DNA of 64,000 nucleotides from Paraburkholderia haematera (lineage in GTDB: Bacteria; Pseudomonadota; Gammaproteobacteria; Burkholderiales; Burkholderiaceae), in the NCBI RefSeq assembly GCF_905220975.1, contig NZ_CAJNBK010000007.1:124001-188000 (forward strand). Direction: 5' to 3'. This document shows positions 17,943 through 26,949 of this stretch, one piece after another. Within the stretch, counting starts at the first letter, position 1. Each line of letters opens with the position of its first letter. The notes under the pieces are model-generated. The model saw only the letters and a list, made by a program, of their open reading frames with translations. It was not told where the DNA came from and did not search any database. The position numbers were made by a program, and so were the translations under genes.

Positions 17943-18974
17943 ATGTTGACTGTGTATAGCGAGCGGCACCGGCTGCACCATGGCCGTGCTGAATTGATCG
18001 ATGGCGAAATGAAGCCTTGCTTCGAGATGCCGAGCCGTGCCGATTTCGTGCTGGAACGGGTGCGCGAAACGAAGCTTGGCGACGTGATTGCGCCCGCGCC
18101 GTTCGGGCTCGATCCCGTGCACCGTGTTCACGACAAGGGCTTCATCGCGTTTCTTCGCGGTGCGTGGGACGAATGGAGCGCACTCGGCCGCAAGCATGAC
18201 GCGCTGCCGCTCATCTGGCCGGTGCGCGGCATGCGCCAGGACCGCGTGCCGGAAGATATCGACGGCAAGCTGGGCTACTACGCGATGGACGCGGGTGTGC
18301 CGATCACCTCGGGCACCTGGACCGCAGTGAGCGACGCGGTGGACGTGGCGCTCACCGGCGCGCGCCACGTGAGGGAGGGCGCGCGCGGCGCGTTCTCGTT
18401 GTGCCGGCCGCCCGGGCACCACGCGGCGGCGGACTATATGGGCGGCTACTGCTATATCAACAACGCGGCGGTGGCGGCGCAGTCATTCCTCGACGCGGGT
18501 GCGAAACGCGTGGCGATTCTCGATGTCGACTATCACCACGGCAACGGCACGCAGAGCATTTTCTATCACCGCCCGGACGTATTGTTCGCGTCGCTGCATG
18601 GCGATCCACGCACGGAGTATCCGTTCTTTCTCGGGCACGCCGACGAAACCGGCGCGGGTGCGGGCCTCGGCTACAACGCGAACTTCCCGCTGCCACCGGG
18701 GACGGCGTGGGCGGACTATGCGGTGGCGCTCGACGCGGCTTGCGCGCGTGTCGTCGACTACGCGCCGGATGCGCTGGTGGTGTCGCTGGGCGTCGATACT
18801 TTCGAAGAGGATCCGATCTCGCAGTTCAAGCTGCGTAGCGCGGACTATCTGCGCATCGGCGAGGCGATTGGACGCGTGGGAAAACCAACCTTGTTCGTGA
18901 TGGAAGGCGGCTACGCGGTCGCGGCGATCGGGGTGAACGCGGTGAATGTGCTGACGGGTTTTGAGTCGGTTTGA
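17943..18974 (+). CDS. aphA: Acetylpolyamine amidohydrolase (histone-deacetylase fold)
   Basis: 343 aa, matching characterised bacterial acetylpolyamine amidohydrolases. It removes acetyl groups from N-acetylputrescine, cadaverine or spermidine. Zinc ligands are Asp196, His198 (DVDYHHGNGTQ) and Asp285 (GVDTFEEDP). The catalytic His pair is 159-160 (RPPGHH), and Tyr324 in EGGY stabilises the transition state. The conserved N-terminus (VYSERHRLHH) is present. It lies just downstream of aguB, so acetylated and carbamoylated polyamines would feed one pool. Confidence 0.9.
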   Translation: MLTVYSERHRLHHGRAELIDGEMKPCFEMPSRADFVLERVRETKLGDVIAPAPFGLDPVHRVHDKGFIAFLRGAWDEWSALGRKHDALPLIWPVRGMRQDRVPEDIDGKLGYYAMDAGVPITSGTWTAVSDAVDVALTGARHVREGARGAFSLCRPPGHHAAADYMGGYCYINNAAVAAQSFLDAGAKRVAILDVDYHHGNGTQSIFYHRPDVLFASLHGDPRTEYPFFLGHADETGAGAGLGYNANFPLPPGTAWADYAVALDAACARVVDYAPDALVVSLGVDTFEEDPISQFKLRSADYLRIGEAIGRVGKPTLFVMEGGYAVAAIGVNAVNVLTGFESV

Positions 18975-18988
18975 CGGTCCTCGATCCC

Positions 18989-19008
18989 ATGCTCCCATGC
19001 TCCCATGC
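18989..19008 (+). repeat. Tandem octamer ATGCTCC(C/A), three copies
   Basis: Three direct 8-bp copies start at 18989, 18997 and 19005. Each begins with ATG, in three different frames; only the third is the glutathione S-transferase start. No clear Shine-Dalgarno site is visible, and the upstream stop is only 30 bases away. Confidence 0.7.
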
Positions 19009-19628
19009 TCCAGATACTAGGCAAAGCCACCTCCATCAACGTCCGCAAAGTCCTGTGGACGTGCGCCGAACTCGGGCTGCCGTTCGAACGGGAGGACTGG
19101 GGTTCCGGCTTCAGGGCGACCGACGTGCCCGAGTTTGTCGCGCTGAATCCTAATGCCATGGTTCCGGTGATCCGGGACGGCGAGTTCGTGCTGTGGGAAT
19201 CCAACTCGATCATCCGCTACCTGGCCGGCCGCTATGGCGGCGAGTCTCTCTATCCGAGGGACCCTTGCGAGCGCGCAAAGTGCGATCAATGGATCGACTG
19301 GCAGGCAAGCGAACTGAACCGGGCCTGGAGCTACGCGTTTCTGGCCTTGGTCCGGCATTCGCCGGCGCATCGGGACCGTCAACAGATCGACCTGTCGTGC
19401 GCGAACTGGGCGAGGCATATTGCAATCGTCGACCGGCAATTGGACATGACCGATGCCTTCATCGCCGGTCCATCGTTCTCGCTTGCGGATATTCCGATCG
19501 CGCTGTCGATCAACCGCTGGCTCGAAACGCCGCTGCAGCATGCCGAATTTCCCGCGCTGACGGCTTATATGGCGCGTCTTGCCGCGCGCCCGGGTTATCT
19601 GGACTACTGCCGCAACGGCACGCCGTGA
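19005..19628 (+). CDS. Glutathione S-transferase family protein
   Basis: 207 aa. The N-terminal thioredoxin-like domain has the GSH-binding segment NPNAMVPVIRDGEFVLWESNSIIRYLA. The C-terminal helical domain carries the conserved ADIPIALSINRW. Cytosolic; substrate unknown. It begins 30 bp after the acetylpolyamine amidohydrolase and may be translationally coupled to it, since no good ribosome site is seen and the start is embedded in tandem octamers. Confidence 0.9.
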   Translation: MLQILGKATSINVRKVLWTCAELGLPFEREDWGSGFRATDVPEFVALNPNAMVPVIRDGEFVLWESNSIIRYLAGRYGGESLYPRDPCERAKCDQWIDWQASELNRAWSYAFLALVRHSPAHRDRQQIDLSCANWARHIAIVDRQLDMTDAFIAGPSFSLADIPIALSINRWLETPLQHAEFPALTAYMARLAARPGYLDYCRNGTP

Positions 19629-19713
19629 GCCGTACGTCTGTGCTGTGCGGCCCAACAACCATAGGCCCAAGTGGCAAGGGCAGCCTGAGGCGGCGTCGCG
19701 CCGTCGATGCGCT

Positions 19714-21528
19714 TTACGCGTGGGTCTCGGCGTGGCGCAGCCTGAACAACCCCACGATGCGCGACAGGCCGTGCGCCTGCTCGTTCAGCGTCGCGGAGGC
19801 GGCGGTCGATTGCTCCACGAGGGCGGCGTTTTGCTGGGTCGACTGGTCCATCTCGGCGACGCTGCGGTCGATCTGGCTGATGCCGGCGCTCTGCTCGTTC
19901 ATTGCGCCGTCGATTTCGCCAATGACGCGATTCACGCGGTCGATCCCGGCGACGATTTCCTGCATCGCCGCGCCGGCGGCCTGCACACGCTGCGCACCCG
20001 TGCCGACGCTGGCTTCGGATGCCTGGATCAGGTCCTTGATCTCGCGCGCGGCGGTGGCGCAGCGCTGCGCCAGTGTGCGAACTTCGCCCGCTACCACGGC
20101 GAAGCCGCGGCCGTTCTCGCCGGCCCGTGCCGCTTCGACCGCCGCGTTGAGCGCCAGGATGTTGGTCTGAAACGCGATGCTGTCGATCACGCCGATAATT
20201 TCGGTAATGCGTGCGGAGGACCGGGCGATGTCGTCCATCGTGCTGACTGCGCTCGTCACGACTTCGCCGCCGCGCGCCGCTGCCTGGCTTGCCGAGGTCG
20301 CGAGCCGCGTGGCCTCCACGGCCGATTCGGCCGACTGCCTGACGCTGGCGGTCAACTGCGTGAGGGCCGCCGAGGTGGTCTGCAGATTGTAGGCGGACGT
20401 TTCCGTGCGCTGCGACAGATCGCGGTTGCCCATTTCGATTTCGCTGGTCGCCGTCTTCATGTTCTCCACGCCGGCACGCACTTCCAGCAGCACCGTGCCG
20501 ATCTTGTCGACGAACGCGTTGAACGAGGCGGAAATCTGCGCGACTTCGTCGTTGCCGACCACCGGCAGGCGATGCGTGAGATCGCCGCTGCCCGAGCCGA
20601 TCGTATCCATGGCATCGCGCACCTGCGAGAGGCCGCGGAACGAATGCGAGGTGAAGAACGCGGCAATGCCCACCGCCGCCAGCGTCAGCAACACCATCGC
20701 CACGCCGAGTGCTTGCAGGACGTTGGCCAGACCTGCTGTTGCCTCTGCCTTGTCGAGTGCGATCACCAGATACCAGTCGGTGCCGTGCACCGGCTGCGCC
20801 TTGAGCAGCTTCGCCACCCCGCCCAGCTCGACTTGCATCGGCGCACCGGCTTGCGCGAGCGAGCTCAGCGCGTCCGGCGTGAGCGCCGCGGAGATGTCGG
20901 TTGCCTGCTTGAGAATCAGCTTGGCATCCGGATGCGCGATCACCTGACCGTCGCGCGCCACCACGAAGGCCAGGCTCGAGGGCGTCGGATGCACGGCGGC
21001 GACCACTTCGCGCACCCCGTCGAGTGGTACGGCGCCGCTCAACGCGCCGGTCGCTTCGCCGTTACGGATCATCGGCGCGGAAAACGAGACGTAGGGCACG
21101 CCGGTCGACGCGTCGCCGTACGGCTTCGTGACAATCAGCGTACCGGCCGCGACGGCCGCCTTGTACCAGGGCCGGGCAGTCGGATCGTAGTCCTTGGGCG
21201 TGGTGCTGCTGGTCGAGAAATAGGTCTTGTCGGTCCAGCCGACGGTGGTGATTGGAAAGCCGTCCGCATTGCTCATATGCTTGACGAAGCCTTGCGGATC
21301 GCCGTGCTCGACCTCTTCAGCGGTCACCTTCACGGCCTGGGCCTTAGCGGCCACCCACTTGTCGATGGCCAGTGCATTGGCGTCGGCGATCGCGCTCAGG
21401 TTCTCCGCGATGGTCGCCATCGTATTGGCGCGCACCGTGACGTAGGCGGTGGCACCCGAGAGCGCGAGCGCGCCGATGACCGTAGCGGAGGAAATGATGA
21501 GGATGCGGGTTCGGAGTGAGGAAATCAT
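19714..21528 (-). CDS. Methyl-accepting chemotaxis protein with dCache sensor
   Basis: 604 aa. TM1 is at about residues 7-30, then a periplasmic double-Cache domain, TM2 near 290-315, HAMP, and a long coiled-coil signalling domain with the invariant hairpin ([32 protein letters not shown]). The sensor holds the YDPTARPWY motif shared by amino-acid and amine-binding dCache domains, so an amine or amino-acid attractant is plausible next to polyamine catabolism. The ATG at 21528 is chosen because the TM1 signal anchor follows directly. No C-terminal CheR-docking pentapeptide is visible. Confidence 0.92.
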   Translation of the reverse strand: MISSLRTRILIISSATVIGALALSGATAYVTVRANTMATIAENLSAIADANALAIDKWVAAKAQAVKVTAEEVEHGDPQGFVKHMSNADGFPITTVGWTDKTYFSTSSTTPKDYDPTARPWYKAAVAAGTLIVTKPYGDASTGVPYVSFSAPMIRNGEATGALSGAVPLDGVREVVAAVHPTPSSLAFVVARDGQVIAHPDAKLILKQATDISAALTPDALSSLAQAGAPMQVELGGVAKLLKAQPVHGTDWYLVIALDKAEATAGLANVLQALGVAMVLLTLAAVGIAAFFTSHSFRGLSQVRDAMDTIGSGSGDLTHRLPVVGNDEVAQISASFNAFVDKIGTVLLEVRAGVENMKTATSEIEMGNRDLSQRTETSAYNLQTTSAALTQLTASVRQSAESAVEATRLATSASQAAARGGEVVTSAVSTMDDIARSSARITEIIGVIDSIAFQTNILALNAAVEAARAGENGRGFAVVAGEVRTLAQRCATAAREIKDLIQASEASVGTGAQRVQAAGAAMQEIVAGIDRVNRVIGEIDGAMNEQSAGISQIDRSVAEMDQSTQQNAALVEQSTAASATLNEQAHGLSRIVGLFRLRHAETHA

Positions 21529-21836
21529 GGTTTCCGTGAAGAGTGGGGGAGGCTGCTGCACGATCTGGAATGGAACGCCTGCTGCGGCACCTCGGCACGA
21601 CCCGAGCCGGGCCGCGGTTTTAGGGCTACCTTCACGGACTACGGCGAAAAAATGGAGAACTTGAGGCGGCCGCGTGGGTGGCGGCGACGTTGATGTCGCA
21701 GGATTCGTTTGCAGACGAATGCTTACAAACACGCGAGCGAAATCCTTACGGAATTCTGAGTGCCGGATGCTCCTGCGCACCACGGCCCGATGCGCCTACA
21801 ATGGCCGCTTTTGCGACACAGATTGAAGGTTTAACG
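21529..21836. other. Intergenic, no gene seen
   Basis: 308 bp between divergent genes (the chemoreceptor leftward and the Rap1a-like gene rightward). It presumably holds both promoters. I find no repeat, RNA gene or operator that I can support. Confidence 0.4.
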
Positions 21837-22181
21837 ATGCGGGTATTGAAATTTGCACTGGCGCTGCTGACGGCCAGTTTCACGCTCAACGCAAGCGCCG
21901 AGATGACGGCCGCGCAATACAAGGTCTGGGCGCATACCGACAACAACTCGGTCTACGCGGCCTACATCACGGGCACGATCAACGCGCTGGGGTGGGCGAA
22001 TGGGGATCTGGTGTCGAAGAAGCGTCCGCCGCTGTTCTGCCCGCCGCAAAACCTGGCTATCGGCAACCAGAATGTCTACCCGTTGCTCGATCAGTTTTTC
22101 ACCAACCATCCGGGTATTTCAGACGACTTTCCGATCGGCCTCGCCATTCTGCGCACGCTTCAGGCGGCGTTTCCCTGCTGA
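21837..22181 (+). CDS. Rap1a/Tai-like small secreted protein
   Basis: 114 aa. A Sec signal peptide covers residues 1-21 (MRVLKFALALLTASFTLNASA). The mature part has the Rap1a/Tai pattern: YITGTINALG, then a cysteine in FCPPQN, then FFTNHPG and a final FPC, the two cysteines likely forming a disulphide. Characterised members are periplasmic immunity proteins against type VI secreted amidases. No cognate effector or T6SS gene is visible here, so an orphan or general periplasmic role is possible. The ATG at 21837 is chosen because the signal peptide starts there. Confidence 0.65.
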   Translation: MRVLKFALALLTASFTLNASAEMTAAQYKVWAHTDNNSVYAAYITGTINALGWANGDLVSKKRPPLFCPPQNLAIGNQNVYPLLDQFFTNHPGISDDFPIGLAILRTLQAAFPC

Positions 22182-22213
22182 TACCGCCGATCGTTTTGAA
22201 TCAGGCGGCTTAC

Positions 22214-22230
22214 GGGGCCGCGAGGGCCCC
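22214..22230. terminator. Hairpin between convergent genes
   Basis: Perfect GC stem GGGGCC / GGCCCC with a 5-base loop, between the ends of the Rap1a-like gene and fabV. No T-tract follows on either strand, so termination is plausible but unproved. Confidence 0.35.
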
Positions 22231-22238
22231 GCGAAGAC

Positions 22239-23435
22239 TTACATCTGGACGAGCCCGGGAATCTGCACATCCGGATTGACGTCGGCGTCATAGTCCACGC
22301 CGGCGATCTCGAATCCGAAGAGACGCAGGAAATCGGTCTTGTAGCCGCTGAAGTCGGTGAGTTCGTAGATATTGTCGTTGGTCACCTGAGTCCAGAGCGC
22401 CTGGACGCGTGCTTGCACGTCGGGATCGAGTTCCTTGTAATCGGCGCGCAGACGGCCTTCTTCATCGATGTGCGGCGTTGCGCCGTACATGCTGTCTTTG
22501 TAAAGCCCGTAGACCTGCTCGATACAGCCTTCGTGCGTGCCTTTTTCCTTCATGACCTTGAAGAGCAGCGACAGGTACAGCGGCATCATCGGGATCGCGG
22601 AGCTTGCTTGCGTGACGACCGCCTTGAGCACCGAGACGCGTGCATCGCCGCCCTTGGCAGCGAGTTTTTCGCGGATGCCGATCACCTTCTGGTCGAGGTC
22701 TTTCTTGGCCGCGCCGATCGAGCCGTTCCAGTAGATGTCGTGCGTGATTTTTTCGCCGAGATAGGTGAACGCGGTCGTCTTCGCGCCGTCCGCGAGCACG
22801 CCGGCTTCGAGCAGGGCGTCGATCCACATCTGCCAGTCTTCGCCGCCCATGACTGCGACGGTGTTGTCGATTTCTTCTTGCGTGGCGGGTTCGAGGACGG
22901 TTTCCTTGACGACTTCCTTGTCGGTGTCGATGCCGCGCAGGGTGACGGCCTTGCCGATCGGCTTCAGGGTCGAGCTGAACACTTCGCCGGTTTTCGGATG
23001 CGTGCGTTTGGGGGCGGCAAGACTGTAGACGACCAGGTCGACCTGACCAAGATCGCGCTTGATGACTTCGATGGTGCGTTGTTTGACTTCATCGGAGAAG
23101 GCGTCGCCATTGATGCTCGTGGCGTACAGGCCTTTTTCCGCGGCGAATTTCTCGAAGGCGGCGGTGTTGTACCAGCCTGCCGTGCCGGCTTTGGTTTCGC
23201 TGCCGGCGCGCTCGAAGAACACGCCGAGGGTGGCCGCGTCCGAACCGAAGGCGGCGCTGATGCGGGCGGCGAGGCCGTAACCTGTGGATGCGCCGATCAC
23301 GAGCACCTTCTTCGGGCCATTGGCAATGGGGCCGCGTGCCTTGACGTATTCGATCTGTTCTTTGACGTTGGCTTCGCAGCCGGTCGGATGGGTCGATACA
23401 CAGATGAAGCCACGCACGCGCGGTTTGATGATCAT
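22239..23435 (-). CDS. fabV: Enoyl-[acyl-carrier-protein] reductase FabV (NADH)
   Basis: 398 aa, the standard FabV size. It catalyses the final reduction of the fatty-acid elongation cycle and is triclosan-insensitive in relatives. The FabV hallmark Tyr-x8-Lys active site is Tyr235-Lys244 in [10 protein letters not shown]. The Rossmann motif is [13 protein letters not shown] at residues 44-56, and the conserved [20 protein letters not shown] start is intact. AGAGGTG before the ATG at 23435 fixes the start. The upstream open frame is repeat C. The gene is monocistronic here. Confidence 0.95.
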   Translation of the reverse strand: MIIKPRVRGFICVSTHPTGCEANVKEQIEYVKARGPIANGPKKVLVIGASTGYGLAARISAAFGSDAATLGVFFERAGSETKAGTAGWYNTAAFEKFAAEKGLYATSINGDAFSDEVKQRTIEVIKRDLGQVDLVVYSLAAPKRTHPKTGEVFSSTLKPIGKAVTLRGIDTDKEVVKETVLEPATQEEIDNTVAVMGGEDWQMWIDALLEAGVLADGAKTTAFTYLGEKITHDIYWNGSIGAAKKDLDQKVIGIREKLAAKGGDARVSVLKAVVTQASSAIPMMPLYLSLLFKVMKEKGTHEGCIEQVYGLYKDSMYGATPHIDEEGRLRADYKELDPDVQARVQALWTQVTNDNIYELTDFSGYKTDFLRLFGFEIAGVDYDADVNPDVQIPGLVQM

Positions 23436-23538
23436 GAAGCACCTCTTGTCGGAATTGCCGACATTATAGTTTGGGCCTGCTCGGCGGGGTTTTTTTGTCT
23501 GGTTGCCTTTTGGGGTTGGTCTTTTCTTGTTTTCTTTG

Positions 23539-23742
23539 TGGTTTCCTTGTTTTGTTAGTGGTCTATTAGCGTTGCCCCTGTGCGGGGCGGCACTCACTTC
23601 TCTTTGCCGCCGCAAAGAGAAGTAAGCAAGAGAAAGCGGCTCACACCGCCAGCTCATAAGCGGGTCCCCTGGCTTGGAGGAGGTAGTGGCGCATCTGGAA
23701 TCCGTGCCCCCGCACACTCCACGTTAGTGACTAAGGGCTCAT
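23539..23742 (+). repeat. Dispersed intergenic repeat, copy C
   Basis: Same orientation as copy B. Its central stem is 12 bp (23596-23607 with 23612-23623). Relative to copies A/B the stem carries a T-to-C change on one arm and the matching A-to-G change on the other, so pairing is conserved while the sequence is not. It lies in the upstream region of fabV. Confidence 0.8.
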
Positions 23743-24039
23743 CAGCTCCCACTCCGCACTGCGTACGTCGCGGATGGGTATGCATGGGAAACCAGGGGTT
23801 TCGGGCGTGCGCGGTGGGGGCCGTCGGCTTCGCCTCGGCGAAGCACAGAAAATATAGGTGATTCAGAATGTCCCGCCCAGAGCTCCGCGCGGCGGCAAGC
23901 CGCGGCGTCGAATGCAGGACTGAATTCGCACTTCGAATGAAGCGCTGGCGCAGCGGAGAAGGGGATACGCCTGCGAATCGCTGCGGCGGGTGAAACTCGC
24001 GCGCGAAACCGAACAGACGGTTCCAGGAAATACGCGTCG
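23743..24039. other. Spacer between inverted repeat copies C and D
   Basis: About 300 bp with no credible gene. A short hairpin (GGCTTCG / CGAAGCC-like, near 23830) and several GC-rich inverted segments are visible. The stretch may be the decayed core of an element bounded by copies C and D. Confidence 0.35.
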
Positions 24040-24266
24040 GCGCGCGCAGCGTCGCCGGAAGTATGACTGCCTTGTCACTGACGCCGAATGCGCGAGAACA
24101 CGGATTCCAGATGCACCACTACCGTGGCTGCGCGGGGGACCCGCTTAAGAATTAGCGGTGTGAGCCGCTTTCTCTTGCTTACTTCTCTTTGCGGCGGCAA
24201 AGAGAAGTGAGTGCCGCCCCGCACAGGGGCAACGCTAATAGACCACTAACAAATCAAGGAAAGGCC
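24040..24266 (-). repeat. Dispersed intergenic repeat, copy D
   Basis: Same orientation as copy A, inverted relative to C. It has the C-type stem (24181-24192 with 24197-24208). It ends about 90 bp before the penicillin-binding protein gene. Confidence 0.8.
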
Positions 24267-24353
24267 AAAACCATAAAAAACCACCCCCCAAACAAACCGC
24301 CGAGCAGGCCCCTGCTACGATGCTGCCTTTGTCAAGCAGAACGGTAACCCCGA

Positions 24354-26891
24354 GTGAAGCGCCTGATCCCCCAATTCCTGCAGATCCTTGAAAAAGGACT
24401 AACCCAGGCAAACCAGCCCATTGCCCGGGCCCTATGGCACCTGCGCCATCCCACGCTGCGCGGCATGGCATGGGCTTGCGCCGCGATCCCGGCGCTCTTC
24501 GTCGTGTATGTCCTGGCCCTGATCCCATTCACGCCCAGCATCGGCGACATCCGCAAGGCGAAAATCGAGCAGCCGGCCCAAATCCTCTCGGCAGACGGCA
24601 AACTGCTTGCCGAATTCAAGCCCTCGAACCGCGAGTGGGTGAAACTCAAGGACATCTCGCCAAACGTGGTGAACGCGCTCATCGCCACGGAAGACCATCG
24701 CTTCTATCAGCATTTCGGGCTCGACTGGCGCCGCACGGCATCGGCCGCGCTGCATACGTTTTCCGGCGACCGTCAGGGTGGCTCGACCATCACCCAGCAA
24801 CTCGCCCGCAATCTTTATCCGGACGAAATCGGCCGCGCGCCCACGCTGACCCGCAAGATCAAGGAGGCGATTACCGCCTTCAAGATCGAGGCGCTCTACA
24901 CCAAAGACGAGATCCTCGAAACCTACCTCAACACGGTGCCGTTCCTCTACAACGCCTATGGCATCGAGATGGCGGCACGAACCTATTTCGATAAATCGGC
25001 CGGCGACCTGAACGTGCTGGAAAGCGCAACGCTGACCGGCATGCTCAAAGGCAATAGCTACTACAACCCGGTGCTCAATCCGGAACGCGCCCTGCAGCGC
25101 CGTAACACGGTTCTCGCGCAAATGGTCAAATACGGCAAGCTCACGCCCGCGGCCTACACAACGCTCGCGCGCCGTCCCTTGCGTATCGATTTCGAGCGGC
25201 AAACCGAGCCGCCCGGACCCGCGCCTCACTTCGCACAGCAACTGCGCAAGTGGCTCGCAGCATGGGCCGATCGTAACGACTACAACCTGTATTCCGACGG
25301 CCTGGTCGTACGCACCACTATCGATTCACGCTTGCAGGCCATGGCCACCCAGGCCGTGACCTTGCAGGGCAACCAGTTGCAGGGCATTGCAAACTCGGCG
25401 TGGGGCACGCGTGCGGGTTGTGCGGGTGGCCGCGACCTGTTGCAGACTTTCCTGCGCGAAACGCCCGACTATCGCGCCGCGAAAGACGCGGGCCTCACGG
25501 ACGACGAGGCGCTCAAGCGCGTCTCGTCCGACCGCAACCTGGTCCAGGCGGTGTGCGAATCCAAAACCCGGGTGCAGGCGGACTTTCTCGCGATGGACCC
25601 GCGCAACGGCCAGATCAAGGCATGGGTCGGTAGCCGCGACTTCAGCCAGGACCCGTTCGACCACGTCCAGCAGGCGCGGCGTCAGCCGGGCTCGACCTTC
25701 AAGCCGTTCGTCTACGCCGCGGCCTTCGAAGACGGCGCCAAACCCTCCGATACGTTTATCGACAAGCCCGTCGAGATTCCGCTGGCCGGCGGCGAAGTCT
25801 GGCGTCCGAGCGACGAGGACGAACCGAGCGAGCGCGCCATCAGCCTGCGCGACGGCCTCGCGTATTCCCGCAACCGGATCACTGCCCAGTTGATGGAAAC
25901 GGTCGGTCCGAACAAGGTCGCGAGACTGGCGCGCGCCATGGGCGTGCGCGACAGCGAACTCGACCCGGTGCCCTCGCTCGCGCTGGGCACGAGCCCGGTG
26001 ACGCTGAAGGAAATGGTTTCGGCCTACGGCACGATCGCCAACCTCGGCGGTTACGTGGAGCCGGTGATGGTCACGCGTATCGAAGACCGCAATGGCGAGG
26101 TGCTGGCCGAGTTCGCGCCGGTGGCGCCCAAGCAGGAACTGCCGGCCGCCGCCGCCCGCACGCTCGTCGACGTGATGCGCGACGTGGTGAGCCGGGGCAC
26201 GGGTTCGAGCATTCGCAGCCGCTTCGGCGTTCGCGGCGATGTCGCGGGCAAGACGGGTACCACGCAGGGTAACGCCGACGGCTGGTTCATCCTGATCCAG
26301 CCGCAGCTCGTGGCCGGGGCGTGGGTCGGCTTCAACGACAGCCGGGTGACCTTGCGCAGCGACTACTGGGGACAGGGGGCGCACAGCGCCTTGCCGATCG
26401 TCGGCGACTTTTTCCAGCGCGCGCAACGCTCGAAGCTGGTCGACAGCCGCATCAGATTCGCGACTGACCAGACACCGGGCTGGTTTGAGGAACGGTCGGG
26501 CAGGTTGCGCGAGTGGTTCCAGCATCTGTTTGCGGCGCCGCCCGCGAAGACGGAGGCGCCGGTTGTCACGCGCAATCCGGCGCGACACGCGCCTGCCGTT
26601 ACTGCATCGGCTTCGGAATCTGCGTCAGCGTTTGCGTCCGCCACGGATATCGAGCCGAAGCCGCTCCCGGCACAGCCGCCGCTTCTTCAAGCGCCTGTGC
26701 CAGCGAGCGGGGTGGCAAGCGGAGTGGCAAGCGGGACGGCGAACGGGTCAGTCGACGGTGAAACGCATGGAAGCGGCGAGCCGGCTCTCGCGCCGACACC
26801 CACGCCGGACGACAACGCGCCGCCGGACACAGGCGAGGGCACGGCACGCCCGCTCGTGGGCGCGTCGGCGAGCGTCAGCACTTCGCCCTGA
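24354..26891 (+). CDS. mrcA: Class A penicillin-binding protein 1A (glycosyltransferase-transpeptidase)
   Basis: 845 aa, inner-membrane anchored (TM about residues 38-60). It polymerises and cross-links peptidoglycan in the periplasm. The GT51 domain has catalytic Glu113 in ATEDHRFYQHFG and the GGSTITQQLARN motif at 142-153. An OB-like insertion with Cys residues lies at about 320-410. The transpeptidase motifs are S447xxK450 (PGSTFKPF), S505-x-N507 (YSRN) and KTG 633-635. The C-terminal ~130 residues are an Ala/Pro/Ser-rich low-complexity tail, longer than in most homologues and probably periplasmic and disordered. ponA and mrcA are both used as names for this family. Confidence 0.9.
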   Translation: MKRLIPQFLQILEKGLTQANQPIARALWHLRHPTLRGMAWACAAIPALFVVYVLALIPFTPSIGDIRKAKIEQPAQILSADGKLLAEFKPSNREWVKLKDISPNVVNALIATEDHRFYQHFGLDWRRTASAALHTFSGDRQGGSTITQQLARNLYPDEIGRAPTLTRKIKEAITAFKIEALYTKDEILETYLNTVPFLYNAYGIEMAARTYFDKSAGDLNVLESATLTGMLKGNSYYNPVLNPERALQRRNTVLAQMVKYGKLTPAAYTTLARRPLRIDFERQTEPPGPAPHFAQQLRKWLAAWADRNDYNLYSDGLVVRTTIDSRLQAMATQAVTLQGNQLQGIANSAWGTRAGCAGGRDLLQTFLRETPDYRAAKDAGLTDDEALKRVSSDRNLVQAVCESKTRVQADFLAMDPRNGQIKAWVGSRDFSQDPFDHVQQARRQPGSTFKPFVYAAAFEDGAKPSDTFIDKPVEIPLAGGEVWRPSDEDEPSERAISLRDGLAYSRNRITAQLMETVGPNKVARLARAMGVRDSELDPVPSLALGTSPVTLKEMVSAYGTIANLGGYVEPVMVTRIEDRNGEVLAEFAPVAPKQELPAAAARTLVDVMRDVVSRGTGSSIRSRFGVRGDVAGKTGTTQGNADGWFILIQPQLVAGAWVGFNDSRVTLRSDYWGQGAHSALPIVGDFFQRAQRSKLVDSRIRFATDQTPGWFEERSGRLREWFQHLFAAPPAKTEAPVVTRNPARHAPAVTASASESASAFASATDIEPKPLPAQPPLLQAPVPASGVASGVASGTANGSVDGETHGSGEPALAPTPTPDDNAPPDTGEGTARPLVGASASVSTSP

Positions 26892-26898
26892 CGGAGAA

Positions 26899-26923
26899 GG
26901 GCCGGCGCCAAAGCCGCCGGCCC
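26899..26923. terminator. Strong hairpin between convergent genes
   Basis: Perfect 9-bp stem GGGCCGGCG / CGCCGGCCC with a 7-base loop, between the penicillin-binding protein and the porin, which end facing each other. There is no T-run, so it is weak as an intrinsic terminator but well placed for a bidirectional one. Confidence 0.35.
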
Positions 26924-26949
26924 CGAGCCGCCCCCTGCCGCGGTTCGCC

